Position numbers and translations under genes: made by a program
The notes under the pieces: generated by a model
Seen by the model: the letters and a program-made list of their open reading frames with translations, nothing else
Databases searched by the model: none
Told to the model about the DNA's origin: nothing
DNA from: Diphasiastrum complanatum
Taxonomy: Eukaryota > Streptophyta > Lycopodiopsida > Lycopodiales > Lycopodiaceae
Length of the DNA stretch: 64,000 nt
Reading direction: 5' to 3'
Assembly (NCBI GenBank): GCA_029204225.1
Contig: CM055095.1
Coordinates: forward strand, 62,836,523 to 62,900,522
Part shown: positions 14,301-24,700 of the stretch, in pieces
Numbering within the stretch: the stretch's first letter is position 1
Layout: every line of letters begins with the position of its first letter

Positions 14301-15676
14301 ATTCATGGGCTGCCTGAAAGGCCTTACGCCTCTCCTCTACCTGGATATATGTGAGGTCGTCGTCCATGTAGATAGTGGTACCACGTAGCTTAGCTCTGCA
14401 CCGCAAAGCATCTCGACGGCTCTCGAGGGAGGTGAAACGAAGAATGAGTGTGGCTGCATCTCTAGTGGTCCTCCATGCAGTGTCTAACCCCTCTGTCCTG
14501 TGCCCGAGAGTGATGTCGAGAAAGCGTTTAGCTTCAGCCAGTGCATCCTGTGTATCTAGAACTCCACGAACTGTAATATTGTGGGATTTTTGGTCTCGAG
14601 ATTTCTCTTCCGAGATGGCGGCTGAGATAACTGAGGAGATGGGAGCGCTGGGTTTGGTGCCCTTTTTCAAAACTGATGCCAAGGGCCTCTTCGTGTTGCT
14701 TCTCAATCTTGGTTTCTAGCTCCCGTAGCATGTTGGTGGTGGATTCCGAAGCTGTGGCCTGTTTGATTCCGATGGATTGTTCGAGTGAGGCAACCTTGGA
14801 CTGCAATAGCTTCTTCTCGTTGACCAAAGAAGTAACCATTCCTTTCAGCTGTGAAATTTCATACCGCAAAAATTCGAAATCGGCCTTGAATTGATCAATC
14901 TGCCAAGATGAAAAAAGTTCAATTGATTTAGAAGGCGTCTACAGAATATTGGCTGTAGACTGTGGTGCCGTGAAGGAGAAAGAGTGAGCAATGATCGGTG
15001 TGGGAAGAATAGGGTCAGAAGACAGAAGAGGAGCTGAATCAGGGGAGCATCCATCAGAGAGGGGGGTGAGAGTTGTAGTAGGAGAGGGAGATGGGTCATC
15101 AAGGGGGTGAGGTGAAGTGGCAGCGAGGGGGGGGGGGGCTGGAATGACAATGGGGTGAGGTGAGAGATCAGCGAGGGGGTGAGGTGAGGGGGGTGACAAG
15201 GAGGGGTCAGCGAGGAGGATGGGTGAGGGGGTGGCAGCTAGGAGATCAGGGAGGTCAGCGAGGGGGGGGGATGGAGCAGCGAGGGGGTTAGGGGAAGGAG
15301 CAGCGAGGGAAGGGGCAACGAGGGAAGGGGCAACGAGGGGGCAAGAAGGAGCATCAAGGGAATGGGCAGCGAGAAAAGGAGCAGCAGCCAGGGAAGGGGC
15401 AGCGAGGGGGGAAGAAGGAGAAGCGAGGGAAGGAGCAGCAGCGAGGGAAGGGGCAGCGAGGGGGGAAGAAGGAGCAGCGAGGAGGTTACAGGAAGGGGCA
15501 GCGAGGGAAGGAGAAGGAGAAGGAGAAGGAGCAGCGAGAGAAGGAGAAGGAGCAGCGAGGGGGTTAGGGGAAGGGGCAGCGAGGGGAGGTGAGTGGTGAG
15601 CGAGGGAGGTGAGTGAGGAGGTGGCTAGGGATCGTGATGATCTACGAGCAGGGGCGCGAGGAGGAGGAGGGGCCAT

Positions 15677-15726
<50 letters not shown>

Positions 15727-18700
15727 AAGAAAGCTTTATTAATGTCTTTTCCATGCCAAAGGCATATAAGACTAATGAAGTACATGTCAAGTATGTGGTA
15801 ACCATGGGAGCGTATAAAAACGTCTCCAAAACTGCAAAAAGAAAAACATCTAGTACAAATTAAAACAGATACGTATGCGAGTGTGCGCATAATAGTCCTA
15901 TGTATCCATGTCAAGCTGTAAGGACTATGCTGAAACTGCTGATGCTATAGAAAGATGTAATGCAAGCCGCAGCACTAGAAGGCACTGGAGCCTGATGGCG
16001 TCATCTATGAGTATGAGCCCGGGCATGTGTAGTAGTACGTCTCTGTGTGGAATCTCTGGTGGTCCTGGTGATAACGTGATGGTGGGACGTACACTGTCTC
16101 TGATCTCTATGGGCATGTAGGCGGCTATCATCCTCATCGTCGTCATAATCCTCATCCTCATGCACTAAATCATATGATCTCCGCTTAGTAAAGAAGGAAG
16201 TAATCAATGGCTGTGAGGTAAAATTCTAGGATGTCCCGGATAGATCTCTCCATAATATGAACATCTCGCGTACCATCAGAGCGACACATCGTGGGTCCTC
16301 ATGGGCTATGAGAGAGCGTAGAGTGGTAGGCATGTCTCGGAATAAGCAATGATATCGCCCTCTGATCTCATAGTATACAGGGCATTTAAAGATAAAATGC
16401 TCCTCAGACTCCACCTCACTTAAAGAGCAGAACTAGCAAATCCGCTCCTCTCTAGGAATACCATAAAATTTCCCAGTCTCAATAGCTAGCTGATGAGACG
16501 ACACCCTGAGCTGTCCCAAAGTGAATCTGAGGCAATGTGATAGACCCGAGTCCAAGTAGCGTGGCATGACCGGGAGGGAGAGAAAGAAAGAAAGAAAGCT
16601 TTATTAATGTCTTTTCCATGCCAAAAGGCATATAAGACTAGTAAATGTACATGTCAAGTATGTGGTAACAATGGGAGCGTATGAAACGTCTTCAAAACGG
16701 TAACATAAGTAACAAATCTAAAGCTATGAACTGAAATAGATGTGATGATATATGAAACATGTGGGAGCATGTATACTGAGTGGGGTATGACACTATCATC
16801 CAATCCTGTCCTGCTGATGCTGTAAAAGGATGTAATACGGGCCGCATGGAGGGCCACTGGTGGTCGCTGACGTCGTCTAGGAGGGTGAAGAGGTCTCCTC
16901 GTGGTAAGTCGAGTAGCTCGTGCTACAACATGGGTATGTGTGGGGCATTGTCTCCAATCTCTATGGGCAGGTAAGTCATCATCACCATCATCATCATCAT
17001 CAAATACTAGGTCTCGTCCTCTCCTCCTGGAGAAGAAAGAAGTGATCTGAGGCTGAGAAACATGACTCTGCTGGGCTGTCTGACACAGCCCCGTAGTATA
17101 AACATCTCCCGTATCATGAGTGCAGCGCATATGGAGTCCTCATAGGCTAGGAGGGATCGTAGGGTGACGGGTGTGTCACGGAACAAACAGTGGTATCTCC
17201 CTCTGATCTCATAATATACTGGGCACCTAAACATAAAGTGCTCCTCTGACTCCACCTCATCCAAGGAGCATAACTGACAAATCCGCTCCGCTCTCGGGAT
17301 ACCCTGGAATCTCCCAGTCTCAATAGCCAACTGATGTGATGATACGCGAAGCTGGCCCAATGTAAATCTGAAGCAGTGTGATAACCCTGAGTCCAAATAG
17401 TGTGGCAAAACTGGGAACCCTGCTATGTCAAGCTCAATAAAGTGAGTCCAGTAATAGTCGGGTTTAACCCCACGCTGTCACCTCCAAGTATGATCGAGGT
17501 ATGCCCGATATAAGACGCGCCTGATATACAGATGAGTACCTGAGGGGAGCTCTGTAATGTGGATACCAAATGACTCGAGGAAGTGGGATGCCTGGGAGAA
17601 CCATGACAGTCGATAGCCCTGGTCATGGAGTGAGTGTGAGGAAACAAGTGCTATCTGTGTATATCTCATATCTGCATCGGGCAGAGCCTGGACTCTCTGA
17701 ATATATGTGATAAGATGTAAAGCGGCATCTATCTGAATGGGTGGAACGACAAACTCTGCAAGAAGGATCTCGTGCGGAACCGAGGGCTTCGCCCGAATCA
17801 TACGAGCTAACATAGTGGTCTGTAATCGTGAAATGCTGGCCCAGTGTGATGACAAGAGACCAGTACACCATGTCTCTGCTGCATACATGGCAGTGGGGGT
17901 GACAATAGTAAAGTCTACACTTACTACGAGCATCTCTGATGAGCTTCCTGAAGCAGAACCGCTCAAGCTGAACAAGAGAGGAGTGCCCCTTCCTAAGTCG
18001 GGTGGTGGCCGCCTGTCGCATGCTAAAGGTAGGACCAGAAAAGAGTATTCCCAAATAAGTATAAGAGGAAACTACCTCTAAGGCCTGCCCATCTAGGGTG
18101 AACTCCTGGCGCTGCATGAAAGCTCGAGAAGTGTTGAAGACCATAACTTTGGTCTTCGTAGTGTTCACCCCCAATCCCCATCTGGTACAAAATCCCTGTA
18201 AAAAATCCAACTGCCTCTGTAATCCCTCTTTGGTCGGGGATACAAGTACCACATCATCCGCATAGAGGAGAATAGCAATCGGAATGGTTCCAAGTCTACA
18301 TCCAGCCCCTCCACACTGTGAGATGACTCGCTCTAACTCATCAATGTATAATCCAAAGAGAACCGGTGAAAGAGAACATCCCTGTTTCACCCCAATGGTG
18401 CTCCAAATGTGATCAGATAGGCCACTGTCATGTCAGAAACATCCCAAGGCCTTCTCATAAAGAGCCATCACTGCTAGAACAATATCTGTGGAGAAACCAA
18501 GGTCACGAAGTCTTTGAATGAGTAGGGAGCGTGGTACAGAATCAAAGGCTTTCCTGAAGTCCACAAAACAACAGTAAACCCTCTCTTTCCTGTACTTAGC
18601 TTCCTCAATCAAAGCTCGGAGTGTGTGGACACATGCATGTAGTTTTGTACATATCTAGTTGAGAATTTGACATCTGGAGAAACTAGGTAGAAGTTAAGTG

Positions 18701-20630
18701 CAATTTTTAGCATGCAAGCTGTTAGGTGTCAATATGGTAGTAGTTTACACTTGAATAGGTGTAGGGAATGCATTGAATGCAAGTAGTACCACGAATTTTG
18801 GCTCTCCTATATATGTACATATCATTCTCATTCATATCTAATGAAGAATCAGGCTTTGGTAATGTCATAATGTCAAAATTGGATCTCATGTTATTTTGCT
18901 TGTTTTGATATTCTCTTTCTAACTCGAGATTGGTGTCTTCTTCATACATTATTTTGCTTATGTATTCTCTCTATTTGTGAGGAATTAGTATTGCTTTGAT
19001 CTGTAGCATTCTAGATTGTGCTCTAGCCTCAAATCTGTTGATAGATTGCAGGATTGCTCTACAGGTGATCTATGTGCCACCATAAAGCATGGTCAAGATC
19101 ATTCACACATTTGTTGTGGTTCCCCACACGTGTGAATTTGTTGGATTTTTCACATAGGGATGTTATTTTTGATGAGGGACATGCTTGTGTTTGGATGATA
19201 ATGCTACTAATCATCTTGATGCCAAGGATCATGCTAGGATGGAGGAGGGGCTTCCAAGTGAAGAAGAACTTGAGGATCCACCTCAAGATGCAAGAACTCC
19301 AAGAACTCCAAGAAGCAACTAAGACCACTGAAAAAGTTTGTAATATGAGGCCCCGAAGATGATACTACAGTAGAGGATGGACGCCAATGTCGTCTGTGAC
19401 GTCTTTGTGGGTGCTGACTCTGTGTAGTATGGGACCTCTAAGGGCAAACCCCCCTAGTAACCGGAAGTGCTCGGACCATGGTAATACCTGAGGACAAGCA
19501 TTGTCTCTGATCGCGATGAGCCAGGTCAATGTCGATGTCATCGTCTGAAGCTGAATCTGGTCGAGGACGGTGACTAGTGAAAAAGTCCGTAATTTGAGGT
19601 TGTGTATCACTATCCATTGAAGCACGGGCTCTCCATAACAAGGACATCTCGTATATCATAAGGGCGACACACCTAGGATCCACATGAGTGATAAGAGAGC
19701 GTAGAGTGGGTGCACCTCTAAAAAGACAATGGTAACATCCCCGGATCTCATAGTAGGCCGAACATCTGAAAAGGAAATGCTCCTCCGACTCGATCTCTCC
19801 CAAGGAACACATCTGACATAATATGTCCTCACATGGAGTACCCTGGTAACGACCAGTCTCAATAGCAAGCTGGTGGGAAGAAACCCAAAACTGTCCAAGA
19901 GTAAACCGTAAACAATGTGAGAGTCCATAGTCAAGTTAGTGTGCCCGTATAGGAAAACCTGCTCCATCAAACTCTAGAAAATGTGTTCGATAGAAATCTG
20001 ACTTGACACTCAACTGCCCCTGCCAAGTATGCTGGAAATAAGCCCGATAAATGAAACGTCTAATGTACTCATGAGTGCCTACTGGGAGATCAGAAACTAA
20101 AATACCAAATGTGCTCAAGAGGCGTGCAGCGTGAGAGTACCATGAGAAATGGACTCCACTATCATAGAGTAGTCTTGAGGATGTGACTGCAAGGTAGAAA
20201 TATCTGTCAAAAGGGAGAGCCAATACTCTATGGATAGATATAATGAGCCTAAAAAGGGCATCCACTAAAATAGGAGGAACAACAAACTCAGCAGTGATAA
20301 CCTGGTGTGGAACTAAGGGCTTAGCCCTAATCATCTGAGAGAGGATGGAGGCCTGGAGTCGAGATATACGAGACCAATCCGACGAGGTCATACCTGTACA
20401 CCAAACCTCTTCCGCATATAAAGTTGTAGGAGTGACCATAGCGTCGAAGAGATGACACTTACTGGGAGCATCATGAATATAACTCTTGAAACAAAATCTC
20501 TCAAGGTGGACGAGGGAAGCATGACCCTTCCCAAGTCGATTTGAGGCTGCCTGCCGCATACTGAAAATCGGACCACTAAATAGCACACCCAAATAAGTGT
20601 AGCATGAAAAAATCTCCAAGTGTTGACCAT

Positions 20631-20673
<43 letters not shown>

Positions 20674-21642
20674 AAGAAAGCTTTATTAATGTCTTTTCCT
20701 TGCCAAAAGGCATATAAGACAAAAGAAGTACATGTCAAGTATGTGGTAACCATGACAGCGTCTAAAACGTCTCCAAAGTTGTAATAAAGAAAAACATGTA
20801 GTACACACTAGGATAAATACATAAATGAGAATGTCTCCTGTGTAGAGTAGTCATATGTATCCATGTCAGGATGTTAGGTCTGTGCTGACGCTGTAGAAGG
20901 ATGTAATGCGAGCTGTAGCATGAGGAAGCGCTAGAGCCCGCTGAAGTCGTATGTGAGCATGAGATATAGTACATCTCTGTGTAGGAGATCTGGTGTGACG
21001 TGTGACTCGCATGGTCACCGGAGGTTGGGTGGTCCGTCGTCTCTGTATCCTAGGTCTGGGAGTGTCGTCGCAACCGTTGTCAGTCATGTCTGCATCAGAA
21101 CGTGATCTTCGAGAGAGAAGAATGATGTAATCTGAGACTGTGTGTCCGGATAAGTATGCTGAGCTGTCTGACATAGGTCCTGTCACAGGAGGGACATCTC
21201 ATGTATCATAAGTGCCACACATTGGGGGTCCTCGTATGAGATAAGGGATCGCAGTGTAGTTGGTGACTGACGAAAAAGACAGTGATATCTCCCTCTGATC
21301 TCATAGTAAACTGGACATATGAATAGGAAATGCTCCTCGGACTCGACCATGGATAATGAACACAACTGGCATAGCCGCTCCTCTCGCGGAGTACCCTGAA
21401 AGCGTCCGGTCTCAATCACCAACTGGTGTGAAGAAACTCGGAACTGGCCTAGTAGAAACCGAAGCCCATGAGATAGTCCTGAGGTAAGATAGTGTGGTAC
21501 AACTGGAAATCCCAATGTGTCTAGCTCCAGAAAGTGTCCTGTAATAGTCGGGTTTGACCCCAAGCTGTCCCTGCCATGTCCTGCTTAGATATGCTCTATA
21601 GAGAAAGCGTCTAATGTACTCATGGGTGCCCGATGGAAGGTC

Positions 21643-21724
<82 letters not shown>

Positions 21725-24700
21725 TTATTAATGTCCATGGAATACCCTAAGGTACATAGGACTGAAAAAAAGGTACATGTCAAGTATGCCCGGTGGGAGC
21801 GTGAAAGCTCTACCACCTAAAAGAAACAAGAATATAGTAAAACAGGAAATAGTGCTAGGCACAAGGAGAGTCAAGCATCATAGATGTCTCTCTGCTTGTG
21901 AGAGAAAATGATGTAAAGTATATTGTGGCACTGTCTTTGAGCGAGCTGCGTCTCTCTATCGTCGAGTGGATGATCGATGGTGTCTATGTTGTCGTGAAGC
22001 TGTAGGCTGTGGTTTCCGGGCTGGCTGTCTCTCTGGTCGACAACACTGTCTCTGCCATCTATGTATGGTGGCATCTGGAATCTCAGCCTCTCCATCAGAA
22101 TCACTACTCTCCTGCCTCTGTCTCCGGTGGGATAGACACTCCTATATGCTCAGCTGTATCAAGGGGGAGGTGTCAGCGTCAAGACTCGCCATACGCAAGT
22201 CTATCATCTCCCGGATCATCAACGCAACGCATCTGGAGTCCTCATACGATATCAAGGTAGAGAGTGCAAATGGATGATTTCGAAACAAGCAGTAGTATCT
22301 CCCTCGAATCTCATAGTAAGCTGGGCATCTGAAGAGAAAATGAAACTCATCCTCTATATCATGTAGGTCACACATACTACAAATCCACGCATCTCTCGGG
22401 ATGCCCCTGTATCTGCCAGTCTCAACGGCTAACTGGTGAGAGGAAACCCGGAACTGACCCATCACTATCCGCAGTCTGTGTGAGATACTGTCCACTAGGT
22501 ATCTGGGTACAATGGGATACCCAACAGGATCTCGGGATAGAAAATGTGCCCGATAAAACACCGTCTTCACCCCAAATGAATCCTGCCAAGTGCTCTGAAG
22601 ATATGCCCTGTATAAGTATCCTCTAATATACTGATGAGTACCAGCTGGTAGATCCGTAATGTGAATACTCAATGTGGAGAGGAGACGTCGTCAGACCTGG
22701 GAATACCACGAAAAGGAGTGTCCCTCAGAGTGCAGGTGCTGGGAGGACGACAAAGCTGCTGCAGCATAGTGTGTGCCTCTACCCAGGAGATCCTCCAGGC
22801 GCTGTATGAATGTGACAATATGGAACAGTGCCTCTATCTGAATAGGGATGACGGCAAACTCTGCCAATATCATCCGAGAGAGCATATGAATCTGAAGTCG
22901 TGAAATGCGCGCCCACTCGGTAGCCGTCAAGCCAGTACTCCATGTCTCTGATGCCTATAGAGTTGAGGGAACGACCATAGTGTCAAAGAGTCGGCACTTA
23001 CTAGTCGCATCTCTAACATGTGAGCTGAAAAATAATCTCTCCAAATCTACCAACGATGCATAACCCTTCCGTAGCCGGGAAAATGCCGCCTGTCGCATGC
23101 TGAAAGTGGGACCAGAAAATGCCACACCTAGGTATGTGTAGGAGTCAACTACCTCAAGTGGATGCTCCTCCCATAGAAGCACCTGTCGCATCATGAAGGA
23201 TCTGGAGGTGTTAAATACCATAACTTTGGTTTTGGCCACATTCGCTGATAATCCCCACTGAGTACAAAAAGAGTGAAGCGCGTCAAGATGCCGTTGTAGA
23301 CCTTCCCTCGTCCTCGAAAGCAAAACCACATCATTAGCATGTTAAAATTGGCAAAAGCTAACTTGATCATATCTTGTGAATACCATTATGAGTAGTACAT
23401 ATCATCATAAGACATGTGTGGAGACTGTTCCCACGTGTGAAATAAATGCATTTATCATTTAGATGAGTCATATAGGTTGTACATACCATTTCATTTGAGA
23501 TCTAGTGGCTAAAATGGCCAAAATCTAGTTTTCTAGCTATATGCCACTTGGCATCATTTTATTGGTAGGAAAAGCTATTTCACATGGATAGGAGTGATCT
23601 CACACGTGCCAAGGACTGCTCATATGTGTGAAAACATTAGTAGTAGGTGAGATCTAACTTGTAGTAGATATTTGTGCAAGTCCCTATAAATTAGGAAAAT
23701 TGCCTAAAATCAAGGGAGGTGGCTATAAGTTAGGAAACTTGGTCCATGTGCCATATTGATGATTATTGGTGGATCCTTTGATGAGTAGGAACTCTCACAC
23801 GTGCCAAATCAGCTGAGTAAGCATCAGCTCTTGTGTATATATGGTGGCTCATTTGGCCATAATTGACAAGAAAGCTAAATCTTGGTTTTGGTGCATTTCT
23901 TGAGTAATCTCTCCATTTGTCTTGTGTTTTTATGCATTGATTGGGTTCTAAGCTTAGTATACTTTATTCTCAGTCTATTGTCCGTACTCTGACAGGTTTT
24001 CACACGTGTGAAACCAGCAAGTTAAAGTTTTGATCAATAATGATTGTTCTTGTTAGATTTATTCATCTAGATTTGATCTAAATGCTATCTAATCTTGTGT
24101 AGATTGATAGGTTGATCTAATCTAACATCCAATCACACTTGTGGATCTGATTCAGATCTATTCTTGGTCCATTTTGATGTACTTTGACCTACCATATAAT
24201 AGGATAGCGATAACAAGGTCACCCAATGTGCATCCCTCACCTCCCTCTGTCTATATAACAAGCTCGTCTATATATAAACCAAAGAGTGTAGGACAGAGAG
24301 GACATCCCTGCTTAACCCCAATGGTACTCTCTATCTCTGGTGATATAACTCTTGATACTCGGATACGACTTATAACTCGTCTGTACAATGCCACAATTGC
24401 TTGTATGATATCCTCTTGGAGGCCACGGTCCTGAAGTCTCTGTATCAGTAGATGTCGAGGCACAGAGTCAAAGGCCTTGCGGAAATCCACAAAGCAGTAG
24501 AGAGAGAGAGAGAGAGAGAGAGATCTTTTGTTTTGAAATATTTTGTCAATATTGCAAATAGTTTTAATGCATAGAAAAAAAAAAATTATTCATTTAATCA
24601 CTTGTCAATGTACTTTTCTGCATCAGAGATTTGAAAGGTGAAGAGGTATCAATAGAACGAGGTTCTAGCCATGAAGGTGAGTAAGCTCTAGGTTTACAAC

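Larger units (their letters stand above)
10389..15679 (-). mobile_element. LINE copy B, near full length
   Basis: The most complete copy: about 5.3 kb, minus strand. Order: ORF1 (15676-14227), ORF2 (14193-10581) and a 3' region of about 190 bases ending ATTAATAAAGC plus (TTTC)n(TC)n. The 5' end abuts the (TC)n tail of copy C. ORF1 resembles L1-type ORF1p (coiled coil, RRM, C-terminal domain). ORF2 has an AP-like endonuclease, RT and CCHC finger. Single-base deletions and one in-frame stop make it inactive. The clade is uncertain; the RT segment [18 protein letters not shown] is unlike typical angiosperm L1 RTs. Confidence 0.88.

Noticed and set aside
15219-15599. Plus-strand frames of 76-126 codons rich in Gly, Glu, Ala and Arg
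   Set aside because: They are the antisense reading of the repeat that encodes the ORF1 N-terminus; composition follows from the GGGGCAGCGAGGG unit.
18722-18810. RRAKIRGTT on the minus strand, resembling the LINE ORF1 C-terminal domain
   Set aside because: The match stops after nine residues and the following sequence differs completely; likely chance within LTR-like sequence.
8300-24522. A CRISPR-like or satellite array, because short similar units recur
   Set aside because: The recurring units are LINE 3' ends with long, mostly coding bodies between them; no short regular spacer pattern.
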